From contig NZ_QSFA01000029.1 of NCBI RefSeq assembly GCF_003467125.1, positions 1 through 23,364 of the forward strand: a stretch of DNA of 23,364 bases, written 5' to 3'. A program made the translations under genes and the position numbers. Below are positions 5,560-13,359 of this stretch, piece after piece. This DNA comes from Megasphaera sp. AM44-1BH. GTDB taxonomy: Bacteria > Bacillota > Negativicutes > Veillonellales > Megasphaeraceae. Within the stretch, counting starts at the first letter, position 1. Each line of letters opens with the position of its first letter. The notes beneath the pieces are model-generated. The model did no database searches and was not told the DNA's origin. It saw nothing but the letters and a program-made list of their open reading frames with translations.

Positions 5560-7340
5560 GATTTATACCCCTTTCTGCTGATAGCTTTGACCGGGCAGAC
5601 CTGCATGCAGACTTTACAGCCGACGCAGTCTGATTCCACAATTTCCGATTTCTTATCTTTCAGATTAAACCGTAATGCCGGGCAGCCTGTAGTCAGGCAC
5701 TTCTTGCAGCCAATGCATTTTTCTTCATCGATGATGCATGGTGTCTTATCGAGATTGAATTCTTCCGCATCTTCGTGGGAGTATTTCTTGAGGACGCAGG
5801 GCCACTTGGTAATGATGACGACCGGTTCCTTTTCAATAGAATAAGCCCAGTCGAGGGTGGCTTTCATATCGGCCAGATTATTGGGATCGACTGTACGGAC
5901 ATTGCGGATGCCGAGGGCATGGACGACCCGTTCCACGTCGATGAGCGTCGTCGGTTCTCCCTTGATGGTATATCCCGTCCCAGGATTTTCCTGATGGCCC
6001 GTCATGCCCGTAATACGGTTATCGAGGATGACGCAGATCGTATTGGATTTATTATACGATACTTCCGTGAGGGCATTGATACCGGTATGGAAGAAGGTGG
6101 AATCGCCCATGACGGCTACGACCCGTTTCTGCTGGCCGCTGTCAGAGAAAGCCCGGACCAGTCCGTGGCCTACGGAAAAGGCACTGCCCATGCAGAGAGC
6201 CATGTCTTTGGCATTGAGCGGTTCGGCACCACCCAGGGCATAGCAGCCGATATCGCCGACCATGACCGTATCTTTGCGCTTGGCCAGTTCATAGAAGAAG
6301 CCACGGTGGGGACAGCCGGCACAGAGAGCAGGCGGACGGGGAACGAATAAGTCATCGGAAACGGTAACGCCTTCCTGGCCTTTATGGAGTATCGATTCTG
6401 CAATGATATTGGGGTTCAATTCATCGATGTTGGGAATGACGTCTTTCCCATGACAGGAAATGCCGGCGCGCTGGATTTGTTCTTCCATGAACGGATCCAG
6501 TTCTTCGACGACATACAGCGTATCGACTTTACCGGCAAAAGCGCGGATTTTATTCATAGGCAGGGGATAGGTAAAGCCCAGTTTCAGATACGATGCCTCA
6601 TCGCCAAATACTTCTTTGCAGTAGTTATAGGATACGCCGGACGTAATGATGCCGATTTTCGTATCGTGCATTTCTTCAAAATTGAGCGGCGTCTGTTCAC
6701 TGTATTCTTTCAGTTTCTGTTCCCGTTCTTCGACGACGTAACGGCGCACTTTGGAAATAGCCGGCACCGGATCCATCTTGTCCCGCTGTTTGACATAAGG
6801 AACGGCTTTGAACGGTACCCGTTCACCCAGTTCAACGAGGCTCTTGGAATGATCGACACGGGTCGTCATGCGCAGCATGACCGGCGTACCATAGGTTTCG
6901 CTGATTTTGTATGCTTCAGCCACCATATCCTTAGCTTCCTGGGAATCGGCCGGTTCCAGCATGGCAATCTTGGCAAACTTGGCATAGTTACGGTTGTCCT
7001 GTTCATTCTGGGACGAATGCATGCCCGGGTCATCGGCAGAAACGAAGACAAAGCCGCCGTTGATGGCCAGATAGGCAAAAGTAAAGAGCGGATCAGTTGC
7101 CACATTGAGACCTACCATCTTCATGGCTGCAAAGGAGCGGACGCCACCAATGGATGCGCCGATAGCTGCTTCCATGGCAACCTTTTCATTCGGTGCCCAT
7201 TCGGAAGAAATATCATTATATTTAGCCACATTTTCCAGGATTTCTGTGCTGGGCGTACCGGGGTAAGCAGAAGCAAAGCTGACACCTGCTTCATATAATC
7301 CCCGGGCAATGGCTTCATTCCCCGTCATTAACTGTTTCAT
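5556..7340 (-). CDS. iorA: Indolepyruvate ferredoxin oxidoreductase, alpha subunit
   Basis: Catalytic subunit (594 residues) carrying thiamine diphosphate and iron-sulfur clusters. The N-terminal pyrimidine-binding domain begins LMTGNEAIARGL and includes SAYPGTPSTEI. The TPP pyrophosphate motif follows as GDST ... DNRITGMTG, preceded by GDIGCYALG. The C-terminal ferredoxin domain has two cysteine sets: C542-x2-C-x2-C-x4-C553 and C572-x2-C-x2-C-x3-C582. The first has the x4 spacing usual in IorA. The ATG at 7340 is chosen for the AGGAGG 7 bases upstream and because family homology starts there; the frame stays open for 50 more codons upstream, but these overlap the lyase gene. It lies 34 bases after the lyase gene and is coupled to iorB. 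Confidence 0.95.
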   Translation of the reverse strand: MKQLMTGNEAIARGLYEAGVSFASAYPGTPSTEILENVAKYNDISSEWAPNEKVAMEAAIGASIGGVRSFAAMKMVGLNVATDPLFTFAYLAINGGFVFVSADDPGMHSSQNEQDNRNYAKFAKIAMLEPADSQEAKDMVAEAYKISETYGTPVMLRMTTRVDHSKSLVELGERVPFKAVPYVKQRDKMDPVPAISKVRRYVVEEREQKLKEYSEQTPLNFEEMHDTKIGIITSGVSYNYCKEVFGDEASYLKLGFTYPLPMNKIRAFAGKVDTLYVVEELDPFMEEQIQRAGISCHGKDVIPNIDELNPNIIAESILHKGQEGVTVSDDLFVPRPPALCAGCPHRGFFYELAKRKDTVMVGDIGCYALGGAEPLNAKDMALCMGSAFSVGHGLVRAFSDSGQQKRVVAVMGDSTFFHTGINALTEVSYNKSNTICVILDNRITGMTGHQENPGTGYTIKGEPTTLIDVERVVHALGIRNVRTVDPNNLADMKATLDWAYSIEKEPVVIITKWPCVLKKYSHEDAEEFNLDKTPCIIDEEKCIGCKKCLTTGCPALRFNLKDKKSEIVESDCVGCKVCMQVCPVKAISRKGYKS

Positions 7341-7374
7341 TCTGTTACCTCCTGTATATAGACGTATTGGAAAA

Positions 7375-8283
7375 TTATCCCTGATGACACTTGCGTGCCT
7401 GGATGAGACTGCTCGTCGGAACAGCCTGGATTTCTTCGCACATGGAGCGTACGGTAGACAGGATCTTATCCAGATCATACCCCGTATCATACCCTAAAGC
7501 CTGCAGCATATGCACCAGATCTTCTGTCGCTATATTGCCTTTGGCGCCGGGAACGAAGGGGCAGCCGCCCAGGCCGCCGGCAGCGGCATCGAGGGACGTG
7601 ACGCCTTCTTCGACGGCTGCATAGGCATTGGCCAGGCCCATGCCGTACGCATCATGGAGATGGACATCGATCTGACTGATATCGCAGATGGACTTCAGGG
7701 CCCGGATAATATCTTTGGTGTGGGCCGGATTGGAAATGCCTGCCGTATCGCCGAGGCCAATCCGGGTGACACCGACCTTAAAGGCTTCTTCACATAGATA
7801 TTTGACCCGGTCTGCCGGCACGTCGTCCCCAAAAGGAGATCCCAGGGCACAGGCCATAGCCAGAGTCATCTTGACCCCTTTGACCTGGGATGCCATGGCT
7901 TTGAAGTTTTCCAATGATTCTTCTATGGTCCGGTTGGAATTGCGTTTATTGTGTTCTTCACTGGCAGAAATAACGAACTGGATGCTCGTCGCGCCAGCTT
8001 TAAGGGCATTTTCAATGCCTTTTCCATTCAGTGTCAGAGCCATAAATTCGATGTCTTTGCCAATTTCTTTCGCATACTTCTTACTTTCCTGCAGGACTTC
8101 CGCCGCATCCTTCATCTGGGGAACCCACTTGGGACTGACGAAGGAAACGAGATCGAACATGGTGGCACCGTAATCGATCATTTCTTTGATATATTTGACT
8201 TTTGTTTCCGTCGGAATAGGAATTTTATGATTCTGCCAGCCATCGCGGGGGCAGACTTCTACGACAGTTATCTTTTTACCCAT
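7375..8283 (-). CDS. Hydroxymethylglutaryl-CoA lyase-like enzyme (DRE-TIM metallolyase)
   Basis: Predicted to cleave HMG-CoA, or a close relative, into acetyl-CoA and a 3-oxoacid (acetoacetate). It is a 302-residue TIM-barrel protein. Metal ligands fit the family: D14 in PRDG, the HxH of VHLHDAYG, and the Asn of GNIATED. The catalytic cysteine loop GGLGGCPF and the segment SFVSPKWVPQM are very close to true HMG-CoA lyases. Two differences stand out: PRDGWQN where lyases have PRDGLQN, and FDLVSF where they have an IETTSF-type segment (Asp for the active-site Glu). Substrate could therefore differ. The RBS TAGGAGGA overlaps the stop codon of the upstream CoA-transferase gene, so the two are coupled. 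The family is sure; the exact substrate is not. Confidence 0.85.
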   Translation of the reverse strand: MGKKITVVEVCPRDGWQNHKIPIPTETKVKYIKEMIDYGATMFDLVSFVSPKWVPQMKDAAEVLQESKKYAKEIGKDIEFMALTLNGKGIENALKAGATSIQFVISASEEHNKRNSNRTIEESLENFKAMASQVKGVKMTLAMACALGSPFGDDVPADRVKYLCEEAFKVGVTRIGLGDTAGISNPAHTKDIIRALKSICDISQIDVHLHDAYGMGLANAYAAVEEGVTSLDAAAGGLGGCPFVPGAKGNIATEDLVHMLQALGYDTGYDLDKILSTVRSMCEEIQAVPTSSLIQARKCHQG

Positions 8284-8294
8284 GATTTTTCCTC

Positions 8295-9497
8295 CTATTT
8301 GACAGCGCCATCGGCCTGCATGGCCGCAATCTGTTCATCAGAATAGCCCAGTTCCTTCATGATATCCACATCGTCTTCCCCGAGATCCGGAGCCGATTTG
8401 CGGTATGTGCAGGGATAGGTATCCATCTTGATAGGATTGCCCAGGACCGTGAATTCACCGGCTTTTTTGTCGGGAACCTTGACCAGCATGTCTCTGGCTT
8501 CGACGATATTCTTATCGTTGCAGACGTCGGCAATGTCATAAATCGGTCCGGCCGGTACACCGGCATCGAGGATGATATCGACGACTTCCCGGCTCGTCTT
8601 GTCGCTGGCCCAGTCTTCGATGATTTTCTTCAGGGAATCGGCATTCTTTTTGCGCAGTTCCGTGTTTTCATATAAGGGATTCTGTGCCAGTTCAGGCATG
8701 CCCATAGCAGCCGAGAGATGTTCAAAATGTTTATCCGTCCCGCTGGCCAGTACGAAATAGGCATCCTTTGCTTTGAAGGAATCGTAAGGAGCGGAAGAAA
8801 TATATTTGTTACCTGTCTTTTCAGGAACTTTGCCAGTATACAGATACTGCATGCATTTGGCTTCCAGACCGGAAACAATGGAATCGACAAGGGCTACATC
8901 GATTTTCTGGCCTACGCCAGTCTTCTGCCGCTTGATCAGCGATGCCAGGATGCCCATGCAGCAGTTCATGCCGGCCATCATATCGCCGATAGCCATACCG
9001 GCACGGGTCGGTTCCGAACCGGGCCATCCGGTGATGCTCATGGAGCCGCCCATAGCCTGGGCGATGAGGTCATAGCCGGGCCGGGAAGAATAGGGACCGT
9101 ACTGGCCAAATCCGGAAATGGAAGCGAAGATGATGCGCGGATTCAGTGCCTTGCATTCTTCATAGCCGAATCCCAGTTTCTTGATGACGCCGGGACGCAT
9201 ATTTTCCAAAAGCACATCGGCCGATTTGACCAGTTCAGCGAAAACCTTTTTCCCGTCTTCCGATTTCAGATTGACGGCAAACCCGCGTTTATTCCGGTTC
9301 AGATTGCCAAAATACATACTGCGGCCCGTCTTTTCTTCCAGCGGCCGTGCATAGCGGCAAAATTCGCCTTTGGTCAGTAAATTTTCTACTTTAATGACAT
9401 CGGCTCCCATATCGGCCAGAAACATCCCGCAGTAGGGACCAGCCAGAAAACCTGTAAAATCGAGAACCCGGATACCTTCCAATAAACCTTCCGTCAT
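8295..9497 (-). CDS. Type III (CaiB/BaiF family) CoA-transferase
   Basis: Transfers CoA from an acyl-CoA donor to a free carboxylic acid, as formyl-CoA, carnitine or (R)-phenyllactate CoA-transferases do. Over 400 residues the family features are LEGIRVLDFTGFLAGPYCGM at the N-terminus, GADVIKVE, NLNRNKRG, the catalytic aspartate D172 in GDMMAG, and GQKIDVALVDS. The ATG at 9497 is chosen because AGGTG and AAGGA lie upstream and the family normally begins there; an ATG at 9521 has no ribosome site. It is the first gene of the operon with the lyase and iorAB, 58 bases behind a predicted sigma-54 start. Donor and acceptor are unknown. The operon suggests an aryl- or acyl-acetyl-CoA donor and an acceptor cleavable by the lyase (inference). 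Confidence 0.92.
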   Translation of the reverse strand: MTEGLLEGIRVLDFTGFLAGPYCGMFLADMGADVIKVENLLTKGEFCRYARPLEEKTGRSMYFGNLNRNKRGFAVNLKSEDGKKVFAELVKSADVLLENMRPGVIKKLGFGYEECKALNPRIIFASISGFGQYGPYSSRPGYDLIAQAMGGSMSITGWPGSEPTRAGMAIGDMMAGMNCCMGILASLIKRQKTGVGQKIDVALVDSIVSGLEAKCMQYLYTGKVPEKTGNKYISSAPYDSFKAKDAYFVLASGTDKHFEHLSAAMGMPELAQNPLYENTELRKKNADSLKKIIEDWASDKTSREVVDIILDAGVPAGPIYDIADVCNDKNIVEARDMLVKVPDKKAGEFTVLGNPIKMDTYPCTYRKSAPDLGEDDVDIMKELGYSDEQIAAMQADGAVK

Positions 9498-9564
9498 GTC
9501 TTTCACCTGTTCCTTTCTCATATATAAGATATATCACTAAGACTATTGCTATTCGTGAATATAT

Positions 9565-9582
9565 ATGAAATTTTAATGCCAA
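9565..9582 (-). promoter_or_regulatory. Candidate sigma-54 promoter of the CoA-transferase operon
   Basis: Minus-strand TTGGCATTAAAATTTCAT: GG and the -12 C have the required spacing (GG-N10-xC) and TTGGCA fits the -24 box; the -12 box has TTTCA where TTGCA is usual. The same element with one base changed precedes the carrier gene at 13119-13136. No sigma-70 -10 box lies at a suitable distance from TTGGCA. Confidence 0.75.
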
Positions 9583-9587
9583 GTTGG

Positions 9588-9602
9588 AAAACAGCCATAT
9601 AC
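9588..9602. promoter_or_regulatory. Conserved 15-base block beside the sigma-54 promoter (copy 1)
   Basis: AAAACAGCCATATAC begins 5 bases upstream of the -24 box. 13 of its 15 bases match, at the same offset, a block at 13142-13156. Likely a protein-binding site; the protein is unknown. Confidence 0.55.
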
Positions 9603-9643
9603 AGCACTTCCGCAGTATATAAACGGGACAGGTTTTAACCAGC

Positions 9644-9670
9644 GTATATATTTTTTTACATTAATTTGAC
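9644..9670. promoter_or_regulatory. Candidate activator-binding enhancer (copy 1)
   Basis: A 27-base AT-rich element starting GTATATATTTTTTTACA and ending TTTGAC, with 25 of 27 bases identical to 13198-13224. It lies 61 bases beyond the sigma-54 promoter in both places. The TGTA...TATA-type partial dyad is compatible with a dimeric activator. It overlaps the -35 box of the activator's own promoter, suggesting autoregulation. Confidence 0.65.
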
Positions 9671-9694
9671 ATCCTATCCATTTTCCCGTACACT
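9666..9694 (+). promoter_or_regulatory. Sigma-70 promoter of the sigma-54 activator gene
   Basis: TTGACA (9666-9671), a 17-base spacer, TACACT (9689-9694). Transcription would begin near 9701, leaving a leader of about a dozen bases. The -35 box overlaps the end of the enhancer element. Confidence 0.65.
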
Positions 9695-9712
9695 GGACGT
9701 GAGGTGAGGATA

Positions 9713-11575
9713 TTGGAAAAAATCTGCTTCCTGGCCACTGACCAGGTCATGAAAAATAAAATCGAACAAGCCTTATGGAATCACACGAAAGAACCGGACA
9801 GTATGCCCATTGACGTATCTATCCTCGATTTCAAAAACATATTCGGGCAGGCGCGGGACATGATAAAAAATGGGGCACCGGTCCTCATCGCCAGCGGCGG
9901 CACCTATCAGGAACTGGCTCCTGTCATCCGTGAAGTCCCGGTCCTGCGTCTGTATATTTCAACCTACGATATCATGTATACACTGGAACAGGCACGGAAG
10001 TATAAAAAAATCTATCTTCTCCTGAATTCCAGTGTCATCTTCGAAAGTTCCATGTGCCCGCCGGAATTACGGAGCAAAACGGAAATATATACCTATAAAG
10101 ACCGGCCTGACCTGGAACATCTTGTAGACAGTCTCGATGTCGGTCCCGATATGGCCATTGTCGGCACGGCCATCCTGCCGCGCATCACCAACATCCCTCT
10201 GCCCATATTTACCATCATGCCCAGCAATCCGACCATCTTTTCACTGTACCAGTATGCCCACGACCTGGCCTCATTCAATAAGCGGGAACGACAGCAGTTA
10301 TCCCTGCTTTCCTCCGTATTGTCCCACGTCGATGAAGGCATTATCATGTACGATGCCGAAGGCACCATTTCCCATATCAACAAACAGGCCCGGCAGTTCC
10401 TGAAGATCAGAGAAGATGCCAAAGCCATGGAAACCATACTTCCCAGGCAGCAGGGAGACCATGCCTATACCTTTTCCAATACGATTATAGAAAAACCACC
10501 TTATACGCTCGTCCTGAATTCCTCACCCTTTTCCATCGATAAGCAGACCCGGTACATCCTGAGCATCCGCGATGTCACGCAGCTGCAGAAAATGGAAAAG
10601 AATATCCGTTATAAACTCTCCAAAACGGGGCTGACGGCAGTGCATCATTTCGACGATATCCTGACGGCGGATGCAAAAATGAAAGCTCTCAAGGCTACGG
10701 CGGAGACGATGGCCGCCTACGACGCACCGGTCCTTATCCAGGGAGAAAGCGGAACCGGCAAGGAGCTCTTCGCCCAGAGCATCCACAATGCCAGTCCCCG
10801 CCGCAACGGTCCCTTCGTCGCCGTCAACTGCGCCGCCCTGCCGCCGGAACTGCTGGAAAGCGAACTCTTCGGCTATGAAAGCGGTGCTTTTACCGGAGCC
10901 CGCAAAGAAGGTAAAGCGGGATTATTCGAGCTGGCCCACGGCGGAACGATTTTCCTCGATGAAATCAACAGCATGTCACCGGCTATCCAGTCCAAGCTCC
11001 TGCGTGTCCTGGAAACGAAGCAGGTCATGCGCATCGGCTCGGACTATGTCATTCCCCTCGACATCCGCATCATCTCCGCCACCAATACGGATATCATCGA
11101 AAAAATCAACGAAGGCTCGTTCCGTAAGGATTTATATTTCCGCCTGAATACTCTGACCCTTACCCTGCCATCTCTCGATGAACGACCTTCCGATATTGTC
11201 TATCTCTTTCTTCATTTCCTGTCGGGATTCGCCGGACACACCATAAAAAAATCAGCCCTTCCAGAACCACTCCGCCAGGCATTGCAGGATCACCACTGGT
11301 GGGGTAATATCCGGGAAATACGCAGTACGGCTTTGCGGTACTACATTTATGGGAAACCCGGTTCTCCTTCCTATGATTATCTCTTTGATCAGACGAATCA
11401 CAAGAAACGGGCTCACCTCATCGATCCCCGGACATTCAAGCTGGATATGAAAAAGGCCCAGCATACCTTCCAGCAGCTGGTCATAAACGACTTGCTGGAA
11501 CAGGGATATACGAAAACTGAAGTGGCTTCCATGCTCAACATCACCCGCCAGACTTTATTCAATCACCTGAAGTAA
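9713..11575 (+). CDS. Sigma-54-dependent activator with PrpR-type sensor and PAS domain
   Basis: Enhancer-binding AAA+ activator of about 620 residues. The N-terminal 185 residues resemble the PrpR_N sensor (IASGGTYQEL, two Rossmann-like halves), which in known members senses small acids such as 2-methylcitrate. A PAS domain follows (about 200-295; VDEGIIMYDAEGTISHIN). The AAA+ domain (about 310-540) has GESGTGKE, an intact GAFTGA sigma-54 contact loop, GGTIFLDE and the arginine-finger region FRKDLYFRLN. A Fis-type helix-turn-helix (KTEVASMLNITRQTLFNHL) ends it. Start: TTG at 9713 follows AGGTGAGG at good spacing; a GTG at 9704 is the alternative. It is divergent from the CoA-transferase operon and convergent with the carrier gene, both of which carry matching sigma-54 modules, so it probably controls both. 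Confidence 0.9.
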   Translation: MEKICFLATDQVMKNKIEQALWNHTKEPDSMPIDVSILDFKNIFGQARDMIKNGAPVLIASGGTYQELAPVIREVPVLRLYISTYDIMYTLEQARKYKKIYLLLNSSVIFESSMCPPELRSKTEIYTYKDRPDLEHLVDSLDVGPDMAIVGTAILPRITNIPLPIFTIMPSNPTIFSLYQYAHDLASFNKRERQQLSLLSSVLSHVDEGIIMYDAEGTISHINKQARQFLKIREDAKAMETILPRQQGDHAYTFSNTIIEKPPYTLVLNSSPFSIDKQTRYILSIRDVTQLQKMEKNIRYKLSKTGLTAVHHFDDILTADAKMKALKATAETMAAYDAPVLIQGESGTGKELFAQSIHNASPRRNGPFVAVNCAALPPELLESELFGYESGAFTGARKEGKAGLFELAHGGTIFLDEINSMSPAIQSKLLRVLETKQVMRIGSDYVIPLDIRIISATNTDIIEKINEGSFRKDLYFRLNTLTLTLPSLDERPSDIVYLFLHFLSGFAGHTIKKSALPEPLRQALQDHHWWGNIREIRSTALRYYIYGKPGSPSYDYLFDQTNHKKRAHLIDPRTFKLDMKKAQHTFQQLVINDLLEQGYTKTEVASMLNITRQTLFNHLK

Positions 11576-11591
11576 AGATGCCGGCAGACAT

Positions 11592-11639
11592 AAAAAAGAC
11601 GGAACCAAAATGACTGAGAAACTCATTTTGGTTCCGTCT
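11592..11639 (-). terminator. Terminator between the activator and carrier genes
   Basis: A perfect 17-bp stem (11597-11613 with 11623-11639) with a 9-base loop is followed by TTTTTT on the minus strand, so it ends the carrier transcript. On the plus strand the tail is only CTGTTT, so it may act weakly for the activator gene. Confidence 0.88.
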
Positions 11640-11662
11640 CTGTTTATGCAATCTATTGCTAT

Positions 11663-12949
11663 TTAGAGGGGACAGAGTATATTGGCAATGACATCAAAGA
11701 ACAAGAATGTGCAGGCCATCAGTACCAGCAGGTTGGCACCGGCAATGACGAGAAGCTGGACGAATACTTTATTCTGTTGTTCTTTGGTAAACCGGTCTTT
11801 CAGTTCTACCGCCATGATGGCAATGATCATGGCGCCTCCCGTAGACATCGGGGAAATGCCACTGCAGGAGCCGCCGGCCGCGACGGCAGACATGAGGGCC
11901 ACGGGATTGATGCCACCAATCTGCTGGGCGATGCCGACACTCATAGGCATCATCGTCGGGTAGACGACGCCCAGGGCCGAACTGACGAAACTCAGCAGGC
12001 CTGCCGACAAGGCCATGAAGGTGGATGCCGTCGATGGCGACATCATACCGGCCAGAATCTGTGTCAGGAGGGCAATGCCACCCGTTTTGGCCACGATATG
12101 AAGCAGGGCGCCCACACCGAGTACCATGAGGATCGTTCCCCAGGGAACGGATTTGATGCACTTGCCATCATCGGCAATATGACACAGCAGGAGGACAGCC
12201 GACACAATCAGGGCCGCCAGCCCGACGTTGACTTTGGCAAAAATGATCAGAGCCAGCATGGCGATGATGCCACCGAAAGAAATCCACTGTCTGGTCGTAA
12301 AGCTTTTCGTTCCTTCTTCGTCCCGTTCCATCTGTTCCGGCGCTTTGACTTTGTATCCTTTAAAGGCGATGAACAGCAGGACGGCCACTACGGCATTGAA
12401 CAGCGTCACATTGACAATAATCGCCGGCACGGCACTGGCACTGCTGATTCCCGTATTTTCCAGAGCACTGAAAATAATGGCCGTTTCCGGAGTAATCGGA
12501 GAGAAGCGTCCGCCGGTCATACCACAGATGCCGATAAGTGACAACATGACCGGATTATAGCCGACCCGTATGCCGACGGCAATGCCCATGGGAATCATGA
12601 TGGCCAGCACGGGGATACCGCCCGGTCCGGCACCGGTAATAATGCCTCCGGCAACAAACAACAGAATCGGGATGAGCCATAACCGCCGTCCGGCAACGGC
12701 GACGATTTTATGAGCCAGCAGCCCCAGCGCTCCCGTATCGTTGACGATAGAAAACAAAAGAGTAATACCAACTAAGGTAATGAATAAATTCCCATTGACG
12801 CCGGCAATAATTTCTTTGCCGGGCAGCCCGATCAGCATCGTGCAGGGGACTGCCAGTGCCAATGCCACAATACCGATATTTATCTTACGGATAAAAGCCA
12901 GTACGATGGCTGTAATAAAAAATAGAATAGAAATAATATCTGCTCCCAT
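11663..12949 (-). CDS. MatC-type dicarboxylate carrier (ion-transporter superfamily)
   Basis: Inner-membrane carrier of 428 residues with about 11-12 spans. The N-terminal half resembles the MatC N-terminal domain known from rhizobial malonate/dicarboxylate uptake: a start such as IISILFFITAIVLAFIRKINIGIVALA, then GITLLFSIVNDTGAL and a GGRFSPITPETAI motif. The C-terminal half has the mirrored GGSCSGISPMSTGGA motif, typical of two-fold ion-transporter folds. The ATG at 12949 is chosen for GAGGAGG 8 bases upstream; an upstream in-frame ATG at 13015 has no such site. A sigma-54 module lies 170 bases upstream, like that of the CoA-transferase operon, so it probably brings in that pathway's acid substrate. 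The long leader (about 160 bases) shows no strong structure. Confidence 0.85.
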   Translation of the reverse strand: MGADIISILFFITAIVLAFIRKINIGIVALALAVPCTMLIGLPGKEIIAGVNGNLFITLVGITLLFSIVNDTGALGLLAHKIVAVAGRRLWLIPILLFVAGGIITGAGPGGIPVLAIMIPMGIAVGIRVGYNPVMLSLIGICGMTGGRFSPITPETAIIFSALENTGISSASAVPAIIVNVTLFNAVVAVLLFIAFKGYKVKAPEQMERDEEGTKSFTTRQWISFGGIIAMLALIIFAKVNVGLAALIVSAVLLLCHIADDGKCIKSVPWGTILMVLGVGALLHIVAKTGGIALLTQILAGMMSPSTASTFMALSAGLLSFVSSALGVVYPTMMPMSVGIAQQIGGINPVALMSAVAAGGSCSGISPMSTGGAMIIAIMAVELKDRFTKEQQNKVFVQLLVIAGANLLVLMACTFLFFDVIANILCPL

Positions 12950-13118
12950 ATCAGGATCCTCCTCGTATTCACTAATCCGGTATATCCGCACGTTCATCAA
13001 TCCGGGGCCATACAATCACCAACTGATTCTATTATGCCCGTTTTCCTTATCCGTTTGCTATCCCCCTTCCTTGATTATATGAGATATGAAATATGCGTTT
13101 TTGTATTTACCATCGTAT

Positions 13119-13136
13119 ATGAAATTATAATGCCAA
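13119..13136 (-). promoter_or_regulatory. Candidate sigma-54 promoter of the MatC-type carrier
   Basis: Minus-strand TTGGCATTATAATTTCAT, 17 of 18 bases identical to the element at 9565-9582, including the same departure at the -12 box. The gene-free stretch 12950-13359 holds this promoter, its two upstream blocks and the promoter of the repeat-protein gene. Confidence 0.75.
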
Positions 13137-13141
13137 AACAA

Positions 13142-13156
13142 AAAACAGCTATCTAC
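13142..13156. promoter_or_regulatory. Conserved 15-base block beside the sigma-54 promoter (copy 2)
   Basis: AAAACAGCTATCTAC begins 5 bases from the -24 box and matches 9588-9602 at 13 of 15 positions in the same register. A further AAACAGCGG at 13181-13189 may be another, looser copy. Confidence 0.55.
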
Positions 13157-13197
13157 TGCGGTTTCCGGCCGTTTCTGGCAAAACAGCGGATTATGAT

Positions 13198-13224
13198 GTA
13201 TATATTTTTTTACATATATTTGAC
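13198..13224. promoter_or_regulatory. Candidate activator-binding enhancer (copy 2)
   Basis: A 27-base element sharing 25 of 27 bases with 9644-9670, again 61 bases from the sigma-54 promoter. Here the core reads TGTATATATTTTTTTACA, with TGTA at one end and TACA at the other, as expected for a dimer site. Confidence 0.65.
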
Positions 13225-13291
13225 GTTTTGCATATATCCGTATGCCATACCCACTATGCACGACAGGACTTCAAAAAGACGGCCCAGGTAT

Positions 13292-13320
13292 TTGAAATAC
13301 AGGGAGAATCCTCGTACAAT
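13292..13320 (+). promoter_or_regulatory. Promoter of the repeat-protein/VWA operon
   Basis: TTGAAA (13292-13297), a 17-base spacer, TACAAT (13315-13320), with a leader of about 33 bases to the ATG at 13360. It is independent of the sigma-54 module on the other strand. Confidence 0.65.
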
Positions 13321-13359
13321 AGTACTGCATGAAATCTTTATTTTACAGACAGGTACATT

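Noticed and set aside
4915..7298. Long plus-strand open frames (about 300 codons each) across the ior genes
   Set aside because: They are antisense shadows of iorA and iorB, which have full family motifs; the plus-strand translations have no recognisable domains and no good ribosome sites.
9565..9582. TTGGCA read as a sigma-70 -35 box
   Set aside because: No TATAAT-like sequence lies 16-18 bases downstream at either copy, and the GG-N10-C spacing plus the nearby activator favour sigma-54.
13198..13260. TTGACG at 13220 as a promoter for the repeat-protein gene
   Set aside because: No good -10 lies at 17 bases; TTGAAA-17-TACAAT at 13292-13320 is much better and closer to the gene.
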